NCBI GenBank assembly: GCA_001795975.1
Contig: MGLG01000050.1
Location: forward strand, 1 to 6,835
Reading direction: 5' to 3'
DNA length: 6,835 nucleotides
From: Candidatus Yanofskybacteria bacterium RIFOXYD1_FULL_42_10
GTDB lineage: Bacteria; Patescibacteriota; Minisyncoccia; 2-02-FULL-40-12; GWA2-44-9
Both the position numbers and the translations under genes were made by a program. How positions within the stretch are numbered: position 1 is the stretch's first letter; the number at the start of each line of letters is the position of its first letter. The notes beneath the pieces were generated by a model. The model saw nothing but the letters and a program-made list of their open reading frames with translations. It ran no database searches and was not told where the DNA came from. Shown here piece after piece: positions 1-5,930 of this stretch.

Positions 1-47
1 GTGATAAGAAGCATAATTATTGAGAAGGGGGGGCGGAGCTTGGTTAT

Positions 48-626
48 TCATCTATCCCAAAAAACCCTTATTAGATCTTCCCCGTGGCTGTGTTCTATTT
101 TGAGTTTTCCGCCGGGGAAAGCAGAATCCAATTTTTTGCCGATTATAACGGCAAGCTGATTTTCGGAGGTGTAAACTTTTATTTCATTGCCGTTGTCTTC
201 CGTCCATAATACCCTGTCCATCGGGTCTCTCTCCTTCGCCATTTCATCCGAATTCTTTATCGCCCCCAATATATAATTTTTAAAATTTGGACTTCCCTCT
301 ACCTGAGCTCGGGACGAAGGTTGGACTTGAGACTTTAGACTTATTATAATTTCCCCTTCATATGTTTTCGTTTTTAGCATTTCACAAGCGGGACAAACCG
401 CAAATTTTATCTTCTTGTCTTTTTCCGCTGAAAAATGCTTATCTTCATCCATCATGTGATGCCACGACTTGTCAAAAAACACACTTTTACATTCGGAACA
501 GATAATATAACCGCTTCCGGCCAAACCAAATTCCTGTTCGTCTTTTGGAGCTCGTTTTCGCCGAGGTGCCATTGAACCCCTGCGCACAGCCTGATTTTTA
601 GATACATTTTGATATTGAGACATCAT
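48..626 (-). CDS. Zinc-ribbon protein resembling the BCAM0308 / NMD3-like family
   Basis: From the ATG at 626 the protein is 192 residues. Two Cys pairs (CSEC near residue 43 and CPAC near residue 78) form a probable four-Cys zinc ribbon with a Trp/His-rich stretch between them. The C-terminal half ends in an alpha/beta segment with QLAVIIGKKL and HSHGEDLIRVFWDR. This layout (zinc ribbon, then a domain ending in a His-rich strand and a final W-x-R) matches what I know of BCAM0308-type proteins, which resemble the ribosome-export factor NMD3; their bacterial function is not established. The N-terminus is strongly basic (RRGSMAPRRKRAPK), suggesting nucleic-acid or ribosome contact by inference. 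The start is uncertain. The frame stays open to a TTG at 728, but the ATGs at 626/623 are likelier. The ATG at 572 has the only SD-like sequence (AGGGG, 5 nt upstream) and would give 174 residues. No clear promoter was seen. Confidence 0.75.
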   Translation of the reverse strand: MMSQYQNVSKNQAVRRGSMAPRRKRAPKDEQEFGLAGSGYIICSECKSVFFDKSWHHMMDEDKHFSAEKDKKIKFAVCPACEMLKTKTYEGEIIISLKSQVQPSSRAQVEGSPNFKNYILGAIKNSDEMAKERDPMDRVLWTEDNGNEIKVYTSENQLAVIIGKKLDSAFPGGKLKIEHSHGEDLIRVFWDR

Positions 627-627
627 T

Positions 628-759
628 TTTTCGTTAAATATTGTTATTTTTATGAGTTTCGCGTTTAGCCAAGTTCGAGGCAAAATCGAGTATTGGGTCG
701 AGCCATAGTCGTCTATGGTGAGAACCAAACGGAGATTTTAACGAAGAAATTGGCTAAAC
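628..759 (-). promoter_or_regulatory. Interleaved inverted repeats in the 5' region of the zinc-ribbon gene
   Basis: Two inverted repeats cross each other. GTTTAGCCAA at 663-672 is complementary to TTGGCTAAAC at 750-759. TTCGTTAAA near 629-637 is complementary to TTTAACGAA near 737-745. Between them lies a compact hairpin, CCATAG-TCGT-CTATGG (703-718). The order A-B-A'-B' means the two long pairings would form a pseudoknot or be alternatives. The first arm sits directly before the ATG pair at 626/623, so pairing could affect translation. The repeats are seen directly; a regulatory role is inference. Confidence 0.35.
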
Positions 760-767
760 CCTTGCGG

Positions 768-812
768 TCTGAAATATGATAAGCCCAAAGATTTCGGGCT
801 TCATATTTCAGA
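768..812. repeat. Long hairpin between the permease and zinc-ribbon genes
   Basis: The left arm (768-786) and right arm (796-812) pair over TCTGAAATATG and AAGCCC, interrupted by a two-base bulge (AT, about 779-780), around a nine-base loop (787-795). It lies just past the permease stop codon (827). Neither strand has a T-run after the stem, so it is not a standard intrinsic terminator. It could still protect the 3' end of the permease mRNA. Its arm word ATATTTCAGAC recurs in the element at 3263-3471, which favours a dispersed repeat. Confidence 0.6.
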
Positions 813-826
813 CGCGAAAGTCATGT

Positions 827-1966
827 TTATTTGATAAATATAGCATATACTGCTCCGCTTATAAATACCGCCGCCAAAAAATAAAGCAGCCATCGCGGTA
901 TTTTTAAACTGTATTCCGGTATTCTGTCGCCCGTTATTTTGGATTTTCTAAAAATTAACACCAAAACAACGCCCTCTACGCCAATGCCCACCGAACCGGC
1001 CAAACTGATAACATCAATAAAGGTTCTCATTCCGCCCAAGAACAAAACGAACGGCGGCAAAATCACCAACAACCAGGATAATTTTCGTGAAATGCCGAAA
1101 TCAAGATTAAAAATATCAAGAAACGCTGAACCGAGCATAAGATAAGAAGTGCTTACGGCCAAAACGCCGAATAAAGAACCAAAAAACACTATCGTTCCGC
1201 CCAACGACACGAACAATCCGGAAATAGCGTCCGGCGTGGTGGTATCGCCGGAAACTCCCAAAACTGAAAAAGCGAAAATAAAATAAAGAATCGCTACCAA
1301 CAAAACCGAAACTAAAATTGATTTTTTAAATAATTCTTCGCGGCCGGCCAATAATTGCCTTTGCATGGGAACAGCCGGCAAACCGGCAAAAGCAAAAAGT
1401 AAAATACCATAAGGCAAAAACCAATACTCCGAAGTAACGCTTGAAAAATTGGCAAAATTAATTTTGCCGATTCCAAATATGAAAATTGACATAATCACCG
1501 CCGCGAAAAGAGCGGCTAAAAAAAGCTCAACCCAAGAAACCGTTTTTATCCCCTTAAAAATGATGACCGATAAAACCGCAAAAAATATCGCGCTGTATGT
1601 TGCCGGTGAAAAATAAAAAAAATTGGAAAAAATGTTGCTTAAAAAATCTCCGGAAATTATTATATAAGCCAAAAGAGCGGCATAAGTGCTTAACGCCGCC
1701 GTAAAGAAAACCGCTTTTTTAAAAAAGGGGCCTAAATATATTTGAGCATAACCGACCAGCTGATGCTTAGCTTGAGTTCTCAAAATAATTTCCCCGTACA
1801 TAAAATCCGTCAGCAAGGTTATTCCGGCGATAAAAATTAAAAACAAAAAACCGACCCAAAAACCGGCTTTGGCAAAAGTAAACGGAATTCCAAAAACCCC
1901 CACCCCCACCATTGTGCCGACAAGAACCGCGGCTGACCGTAAAAATGTTTTGTCTTTCCAAATCAT
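827..1966 (-). CDS. Amino acid permease, aromatic amino acid transporter (HAAAP/APC) type
   Basis: This is a 379-residue integral membrane protein with about eleven hydrophobic helices spread over the whole length (roughly 10-30, 36-58, 83-105, 120-138, 144-167, 182-200, 215-237, 252-283, 296-313, 315-339 and 357-378). The first helix contains GTMVGVGVFGIPF, the glycine-rich broken-helix pattern typical of LeuT-fold APC transporters, including the Tyr/Trp HAAAP family. It probably imports an amino acid by ion coupling at the cytoplasmic membrane; the substrate cannot be read from the sequence. The length is close to the family norm of about 400. The start ATG overlaps the mgtC stop as ATGA (1963-1966). 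The nearest SD-like AAGGAAG is too far upstream (about 13 nt) and lies inside mgtC, so translation is probably coupled to mgtC. A hairpin at 768-812 follows the stop. Confidence 0.85.
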   Translation of the reverse strand: MIWKDKTFLRSAAVLVGTMVGVGVFGIPFTFAKAGFWVGFLFLIFIAGITLLTDFMYGEIILRTQAKHQLVGYAQIYLGPFFKKAVFFTAALSTYAALLAYIIISGDFLSNIFSNFFYFSPATYSAIFFAVLSVIIFKGIKTVSWVELFLAALFAAVIMSIFIFGIGKINFANFSSVTSEYWFLPYGILLFAFAGLPAVPMQRQLLAGREELFKKSILVSVLLVAILYFIFAFSVLGVSGDTTTPDAISGLFVSLGGTIVFFGSLFGVLAVSTSYLMLGSAFLDIFNLDFGISRKLSWLLVILPPFVLFLGGMRTFIDVISLAGSVGIGVEGVVLVLIFRKSKITGDRIPEYSLKIPRWLLYFLAAVFISGAVYAIFIK

Positions 1967-2418
1967 CGGTTATACTCGTCTTCCTTTAACTTCATTCTCT
2001 TTCTTAATTTATGCTCAATCACCCACAAAGAACGCAAAACCAAAAACACGGTTCCCGTCACCAAAAGCGCGTCTTTGTAAAATCCCAATCCCACGGTAAT
2101 ACCTATTGCCGCCACTGCCCACAAACTCGCCGCGGTAGTTGTGCCCTGAACCTTGCCCTCTTGCCTTAAAATAGCTCCCGCTCCAATAAAACCTATTCCA
2201 ACGATAATATTTGAAACTATTCGTGAAGGATCATAATTGACCAGCCCGGCATATTGTTTAAAACCGTCAATAGAAATAGCCGCGAGCAATGCCGAGGCAA
2301 GGCAGACCAAAGCGTGGGTTCTCAAACCGGCAACTTTATGGGAAATCTCTCTTTCAAAACCGATCGCCGCTCCCAAACCCGCCCCCAGCAGAACTTTTAG
2401 AAAAATAGTAAGTTCCAT
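1963..2418 (-). CDS. MgtC/SapB family membrane protein (short form)
   Basis: This 151-residue membrane protein has about four hydrophobic segments. It carries the family's conserved blocks: GFEREI (20-25), GLRTHALVCLASALL (31-45), GIGFIGAGAIL (74-84) and GTTTAASLWAVAAIG (92-106). It then ends in a basic, charged tail. It lacks the C-terminal soluble domain of the roughly 230-residue Salmonella MgtC, so it is the short SapB-like form. MgtC proteins are linked to survival at low magnesium and, in pathogens, to control of the F1Fo ATPase; family members outside pathogens have no settled role. It lies directly before the permease with a 4 nt overlap, so the two are one transcription unit. No SD sequence precedes the ATG. 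A weak promoter match sits only a few bases upstream, which would give a leaderless message. A large structured block lies at 2469-2577. Confidence 0.9.
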   Translation of the reverse strand: MELTIFLKVLLGAGLGAAIGFEREISHKVAGLRTHALVCLASALLAAISIDGFKQYAGLVNYDPSRIVSNIIVGIGFIGAGAILRQEGKVQGTTTAASLWAVAAIGITVGLGFYKDALLVTGTVFLVLRSLWVIEHKLRKRMKLKEDEYNR

Positions 2419-2427
2419 ATATTAACA

Positions 2428-2456
2428 ATATTAAAATATTCTCTATGGCAATACAA
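2428..2456 (-). promoter_or_regulatory. Weak candidate promoter for mgtC-permease
   Basis: On the minus strand, TTGTAT (2456-2451) and TAATAT (2433-2428) are separated by 17 bases. The -35 matches TTGACA at only 3 of 6 positions and the -10 matches TATAAT at 4 of 6. Transcription would begin near 2421, only a few bases before the ATG at 2418. That would explain the missing ribosome binding site by a leaderless transcript. The stretch is AT-rich, so a chance match is quite possible. Confidence 0.25.
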
Positions 2457-2468
2457 TACTTCTTTTTT

Positions 2469-2577
2469 CGCACAATAGTAAACCTTTTTCGGGCACAACA
2501 TAAATTCCTGCTGGAATTTTGTCTTTAACTCGCCCCGTCGGGCTCCGTAAATCCCTCAAAGAGCTTACTGTTGTGCG
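2469..2577. repeat. 109 bp structured inverted-repeat block upstream of mgtC
   Basis: The outer arms CGCACAATAGTAAAC (2469-2483) and GCTTACTGTTGTGCG (2563-2577) pair with two mismatches. Inside are two small hairpins: AAATTCC-TGCT-GGAATTT (2502-2519) and GCCC-CGTC-GGGC (2532-2543). A second copy of the arm word, GCACAACA at 2493-2500, is a perfect complement of TGTTGTGC at 2569-2576, so the right arm has two competing partners. No T-run follows the stem on either strand, so it is not a terminator. It lies between the terminator of the upstream HTH gene and the mgtC start. It may be a dispersed palindromic repeat or a switch-like RNA. I do not recognise it as a known riboswitch class. Confidence 0.55.
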
Positions 2578-2592
2578 ATTCAATATTATTTG

Positions 2593-2628
2593 AAAATAAA
2601 AAACCGCCTTTCGTTTCCTTCTAGGCGG
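2593..2628 (-). terminator. Rho-independent terminator after the HTH gene
   Basis: Read on the minus strand, a CCGCCT/AGGCGG stem (2628-2623 with 2609-2604) encloses a 13-base A/G-rich loop. It is followed at once by TTTTTTATTTTC. The stem begins about 46 bases past the stop codon at 2675. This separates the HTH gene from mgtC. Confidence 0.85.
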
Positions 2629-2674
2629 CTCACATAACGCGAACGAGTCGCACTTCAATAAAAATATTATTAAA

Positions 2675-3175
2675 CTAAAGCCTGCGGAGCCTTTCAATGG
2701 CTTTTTGCGGACTCATATCTGTGCGAGTCCCTGAATCATGTGTCAGCACTAACACGCATCCTAATTTTCTGGCTATAAGCTTAATGTCCCCAAGAGTGCT
2801 TTTACCGGCAAAAACCTGAGCAAGCATCTTTGTCGTAATATTAGTTTCTCGACAAAAATTATCGCGACTCCAAAACTTTTCCATAATAAAATCATTTATT
2901 TGATCTTGGTAATTTGGCATTGCCACCTTGCCTTCGGCAATTCCAATCCTTGCCTCAAGATCATAACCAATATCCGCGGCTGATGAATTTATCTCGATCT
3001 GATATTTTTGCCGTAGCAGATTCCGCCGATTGGCAAATTCGTTCCAATCAGGTTTGGTTTTGTAAAACTCTACAACTTCGCGCAGAAAAGCCAATTCTTT
3101 AGCATCCAACTTAGACAAATCAATTTTCCGTAATCCTGTGATGGTTTCATAAAACTTCGGCTTTTTCTTAGCCAT
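2675..3175 (-). CDS. Small protein with C-terminal XRE-like helix-turn-helix
   Basis: This 166-residue protein is lysine-rich at its N-terminus (MAKKKPK). Residues about 20-100 are charged and mostly helical in character, with no domain I recognise. Residues about 103-140 (RDNFCRETNITTKMLAQVF, then a GKSTLGDIKLIARKLG stretch) fit a lambda-repressor/XRE-type helix-turn-helix, as in many small repressors and antitoxins. It is probably a DNA-binding regulator. No toxin gene adjoins it, so a toxin-antitoxin role is unsupported. The start at 3175 is well supported: AAAGGAA lies 7 bases upstream and a consensus promoter sits just beyond. The frame stays open to a TTG at 3238, but that codon falls in the -35 box. 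It is a single-gene unit with its own promoter and terminator. An inverted repeat in the promoter may be its operator. Confidence 0.75.
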   Translation of the reverse strand: MAKKKPKFYETITGLRKIDLSKLDAKELAFLREVVEFYKTKPDWNEFANRRNLLRQKYQIEINSSAADIGYDLEARIGIAEGKVAMPNYQDQINDFIMEKFWSRDNFCRETNITTKMLAQVFAGKSTLGDIKLIARKLGCVLVLTHDSGTRTDMSPQKAIERLRRL

Positions 3176-3182
3176 CTCACAC

Positions 3183-3189
3183 TTCCTTT
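3183..3189 (-). promoter_or_regulatory. Shine-Dalgarno site fixing the HTH gene start
   Basis: AAAGGAA on the minus strand ends 7 bases before the ATG at 3175. This is the best-placed ribosome binding site in the window and it rules out the longer TTG-initiated reading. Confidence 0.8.
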
Positions 3190-3209
3190 CTATCAACGAA
3201 CATGACGAA

Positions 3210-3238
3210 ATAATAAGACTGAGACTCAAAATTGTCAA
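3210..3238 (-). promoter_or_regulatory. Consensus sigma70-type promoter of the HTH gene, with candidate operator
   Basis: On the minus strand, TTGACA (3238-3233, a perfect -35) and TATTAT (3215-3210, 5 of 6 for the -10) are separated by exactly 17 bases. Transcription would start near 3203, giving a leader of about 28 bases that contains the ribosome binding site. The spacer holds a small palindrome, TGAGACTCA on the plus strand (3220-3228). It also holds TAAGACTGAGA (3214-3224), whose inverted copy TCTCAGTCTTA lies at 3348-3358. Autorepression by the HTH protein at these sites is an inference. Confidence 0.75.
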
Positions 3239-3262
3239 ATTTTATAGTCAATCAAAAACCGA

Positions 3263-3471
3263 AACTGGTTGCTATATTTCAGACCCGCAGCAGGCAGGCT
3301 TGGTGTCCAGCCGAAGTTAAAACTTTATCCCACGCAAAACAGTAGGCTCTCAGTCTTAATATGCTTTATCTAACTAACAATATTTGAAACGAATGCTGGA
3401 CCTGCCGTCGCGAGGACTAATGGAGGCCGCCGCTGGAGCGGCCGGAGTGGGCTGAAATATGGCAATCAGTT
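3263..3471. repeat. 209 bp non-coding element with inverted ends and nested stems
   Basis: The end arms are 21 bases each (3263-3283 and 3451-3471) and match in inverted orientation with three differences; the shared core is ATATTTCAG. Further in, GGCAGG...GTCCAGC (3293-3311) pairs with GCTGGACCTGCC (3395-3406). A GC-rich hairpin, GGCCGC/GCGGCC, sits at 3425-3443. The interior is non-coding and of mixed composition, GC-rich near both ends and AT-rich in the middle. It fills nearly all of the gap between lon and the HTH gene. No target-site duplication or transposase was found. It may be a MITE-like element or a structured RNA. It does not match tmRNA, SRP RNA or RNase P motifs that I know. 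Confidence 0.6.
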
Positions 3472-3476
3472 AAGGT

Positions 3477-5807
3477 TTATTTCAGCGCCATCTTGAGCAC
3501 ATCCTCCATCGTTTTAACAAAAACGAATTTGAGATCTTTTTTGACTTCTTTGGGAATATCGCCCATATCTTTTTTGTTTTCCGCCGGTAAAATAACCGTC
3601 TTGAGTCCGGCGCGATGAGCCGCCAAGACCTTTTCTTTTATTCCGCCAATTTCCAAAACTTTGCCCCGCAAGGTCACTTCTCCGGTCATGCAAACTTCTT
3701 TATGAACCGGCTTTTTCAGAAACAGCGAAATCAACGCCGTAGTAATAGCCGTACCCGCTGACGGCCCGTCTTTCTTTATCGCTCCCGACGGAACATGAAT
3801 ATGGATATCGTCCCGGATAAAATTTTCCTTCACGCCCAATTTGGCAACATAGGTTCTGGCAAAACTCAATGCCGCCTGAGCCGATTCTTTCATTACCTGC
3901 CCCAGCTGGCCTGTCAATATAAGTTTGCCGTGGCCGGGCATCTTGGCAACTTCAATCGAAAAAACTTCTCCCCCGACCGGTGTCCAGCCAAGCCCGGTAA
4001 CCACTCCGACTTCATCTTTAGTTTCGGCGATTTGATGGGTAAATTTGGCTGGTCCCAAATATTTGTGAATCTCATTTTTGGTTACTGCGACTTGCTTATT
4101 GGAAGGAGATTCCACCAATTTTTTGGTCACTTTTCTGATAATTGCCGCCAGTTGCCTCTCCAAATCTCTTACTCCGGCTTCATGGGTATGCTGTCTGATG
4201 ATATCCGAAACAGCCGCATCGTTGAAAACCAGCGCCCGTTTCTTTAAGCCGTGATCTTTAAATAATTTAGGCAGAAGAAAGTTTTTGGCGATATGCAGTT
4301 TTTCGTCTTCGGAATATCCGGGAAACTCAATTATTTCCAGCCGGTCGCGCAGAGCCGGCGGAATGGTGTCCAAAATATTTGCCGTAGTAATGAACATGAC
4401 ATCGGACAAATCATAAGGCACTTCCAAATAATGATCGGAAAAAGAATGATTTTGTTGGGGGTCAAGCGCTTCCAAAAGAGCCGCCGACGGGTCGCCCCTG
4501 AAATCCATGCCAATTTTGTCTATTTCATCAAGCATAAACACCGGGTTTACGACCTTTGCATTATGAACTCCCTGAATAATTCTGCCGGGCATCGCTCCGA
4601 CATAGGTTCGGCGGTGACCACGGATTTCGGCTTCGTCTCTTAAGCCGCCGAGCGAGACCCTGACAAACTTTCTGCCCAGCGCCCTGGCGATGGACTGCCC
4701 GACCGATGTCTTACCGGTTCCCGGCGGACCGACCAAACATAAAATCGGCCCCTTTAATTTACCGACCTGTTTCTGAACGGCTAAATATTCCAAAACTCTT
4801 TCCTTGACTTTATTCAAACCGTAATGGTCTTGGTTGAGAATCTTTTCCGCCTGTTTTAAATCAATATCTTCTTTTTCTTTCTTTAACCACGGCAGTTCCG
4901 TTAATAAATCAAGATAAGTTCTTAAATAAGAAATTTCGGGATTAAAGGGCGGCATTTTGGACAAACGGTTCAATTCTTTTAGCGCTTTTTCTTTGACATC
5001 TTTGGGCATGCCGGCCGCCACGATTTTGCTTTTCAACAATTCCGCTTCGCCTTTTTCGTCGTCAACGCCGAGCTCTTTTTCAATGCTTTTTAGCTGTTCT
5101 CTCAAAAACAGCTCTTTTTGCATTTTGCCTATCTGTTTTTTGGTTTCCTTGGTGACATTTTTTTCAGCTTCCAATATTTCTATTTCTCTGGCAAGAAACT
5201 CGTTTAATTTTCTAAGAGCGTCTATCGCGCTTTCTAATTCAAGTATGTTTTGCTGATTTTCCGCTTCCAAATTTAAATTGATGGTCATCAAGCTTATCAC
5301 TTGCTCAATGTCTTTGACCTGAGACATCATGTAGATTATTTCCGGCATTATTGTCGGAAAAGACTTTATTTCCGAAATATGGCTAAACAAATCTATCGCT
5401 CTTCTTAAAAGCGCTTTTTCATCAAGATTATCTCTGACAATAAGGGTAATTGGTTCTATTTGTACTTTAAAAAACGGTTCTTCGGAAATAAAATTAGCGA
5501 TTCTCGCCCTGATTAATCCCTCCACATCCACCTTGGAAGAACCGTCAGGAAGTTTGAATACGGAAACAATTCTGCCGATCGTACCCAGCCGAAACAAATC
5601 TTTTTGCTCAACTTTGTCTTCTATGTTTTTTTGAGTGATAAAAAAGACCAATTTATTGGTTGATAAAGCAAAATCAAGAGCGCCGGCGGATTTGGGCCGC
5701 TGGATTATGATAGGAGTAATAGCCTTGGGAAATAAAACCGTGTTTTTGAGCGCGATCAAAGGCAATTCTTCAGGTATTAAAATGTTGTTTACCCTAAAAT
5801 CTTCCAT
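3477..5807 (-). CDS. lon: ATP-dependent protease Lon (LonA type)
   Basis: This is a 776-residue LonA protease, close to the 784 of E. coli Lon. It degrades misfolded and regulatory proteins in the cytoplasm as a homohexamer. The N-terminal substrate-binding domain spans about 13-205, starting at LPLIALKNTVLFP. A helical, coiled-coil-rich segment runs from about 185 to 285. The AAA+ module has Walker A GPPGTGKT (360-367), Walker B VFMLDEID (423-430), a sensor-1 Asn at 477, an Arg finger region at 487-489 and a sensor-2 Arg at 547. The protease domain runs from about 590 to 776, with catalytic Ser683 in GPSAG and Lys726 in GGIKEK. Their spacing of 43 equals the E. coli Ser679-Lys722 spacing. 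All key residues are present. SD placement is odd: AGGA lies one base before the ATG and AGGAGG lies 15 bases before it. Three hairpins precede the gene. Confidence 0.97.
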   Translation of the reverse strand: MEDFRVNNILIPEELPLIALKNTVLFPKAITPIIIQRPKSAGALDFALSTNKLVFFITQKNIEDKVEQKDLFRLGTIGRIVSVFKLPDGSSKVDVEGLIRARIANFISEEPFFKVQIEPITLIVRDNLDEKALLRRAIDLFSHISEIKSFPTIMPEIIYMMSQVKDIEQVISLMTINLNLEAENQQNILELESAIDALRKLNEFLAREIEILEAEKNVTKETKKQIGKMQKELFLREQLKSIEKELGVDDEKGEAELLKSKIVAAGMPKDVKEKALKELNRLSKMPPFNPEISYLRTYLDLLTELPWLKKEKEDIDLKQAEKILNQDHYGLNKVKERVLEYLAVQKQVGKLKGPILCLVGPPGTGKTSVGQSIARALGRKFVRVSLGGLRDEAEIRGHRRTYVGAMPGRIIQGVHNAKVVNPVFMLDEIDKIGMDFRGDPSAALLEALDPQQNHSFSDHYLEVPYDLSDVMFITTANILDTIPPALRDRLEIIEFPGYSEDEKLHIAKNFLLPKLFKDHGLKKRALVFNDAAVSDIIRQHTHEAGVRDLERQLAAIIRKVTKKLVESPSNKQVAVTKNEIHKYLGPAKFTHQIAETKDEVGVVTGLGWTPVGGEVFSIEVAKMPGHGKLILTGQLGQVMKESAQAALSFARTYVAKLGVKENFIRDDIHIHVPSGAIKKDGPSAGTAITTALISLFLKKPVHKEVCMTGEVTLRGKVLEIGGIKEKVLAAHRAGLKTVILPAENKKDMGDIPKEVKKDLKFVFVKTMEDVLKMALK

Positions 5808-5890
5808 ATCCTTTTAATAAATCCTCCTCTCGGCAAGCCGCGAGGTATCAAGAGGAGGCTTCGCCTCTTGATACCGCCGCAGAGCGGCGG
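5808..5890 (-). promoter_or_regulatory. Three tandem hairpins in the presumed lon leader
   Basis: In mRNA order: CCGCCGC-TCT-GCGGCGG (5890-5874); a perfect 12 bp stem GGTATCAAGAGG/CCTCTTGATACC with an 8-base loop (5875-5844); and CCTC-CGGC/GCCG-GAGG with one internal mismatch, capped by a CTTG loop (5845-5826). The SD-like AGAGGAGG (5830-5823) is partly inside the third stem. It is also fully complementary to CCTCCTCT within the second hairpin (5858-5851). The arrangement could hold back translation of lon. Alternatively the hairpins may be dispersed intergenic palindromes with no regulatory role. Confidence 0.45.
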
Positions 5891-5901
5891 AGTATTCACC
5901 C

Positions 5902-5930
5902 CTTTTAGCTTCGCTCGGGCAAAATGTAAA
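5902..5930 (-). promoter_or_regulatory. Candidate lon promoter
   Basis: On the minus strand, TTTACA (5930-5925, 5 of 6 for the -35) and TAAAAG (5907-5902, 4 of 6 for the -10) are 17 bases apart. Transcription would start near 5895, just before the hairpin-rich leader. It lies within one arm and the loop of the 5903-5964 inverted repeat. The -10 is imperfect, so this is tentative. Confidence 0.3.

Noticed and set aside
627..728. Longer zinc-ribbon protein starting at TTG 728
   Set aside because: The TTG has no SD, and the extra residues would be encoded by the inverted-repeat region and match no family N-terminus I know.
768..812. Intrinsic terminator for the permease gene
   Set aside because: The stem is long, but the minus strand continues CCGCAAGGG with no T-run, so it is listed as a repeat or hairpin only.
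2469..2577. M-box (Mg2+) riboswitch in front of mgtC
   Set aside because: The block has competing helices but none of the M-box conserved sequence I know, and a nearer promoter candidate would exclude it from the mRNA.
2443..2697. An 84-codon open frame on the minus strand between the HTH gene and mgtC
   Set aside because: It begins with TTG inside the HTH gene, runs through the terminator and the 2469-2577 structured block, has no ribosome binding site and looks like no protein family.
3176..3238. N-terminal extension of the HTH protein that could look like a signal peptide (hydrophobic stretch ending in a Cys)
   Set aside because: It would start from a TTG lying in the -35 box of a consensus promoter. 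The ATG at 3175 has a well-placed SD, so the lipoprotein-like stretch is untranslated DNA.
3263..3471. tmRNA, SRP RNA or RNase P RNA in the lon-HTH gap
   Set aside because: I looked for a tRNA-like acceptor/T-arm with CCA, the SRP GGAAGGAAG-type core and RNase P conserved pieces, and found none.
3795..4247. 150-codon plus-strand open frame inside lon (with others at 4293-4643 and 4957-5256)
   Set aside because: These are antisense shadows of the well-supported lon gene, with no recognisable protein features.
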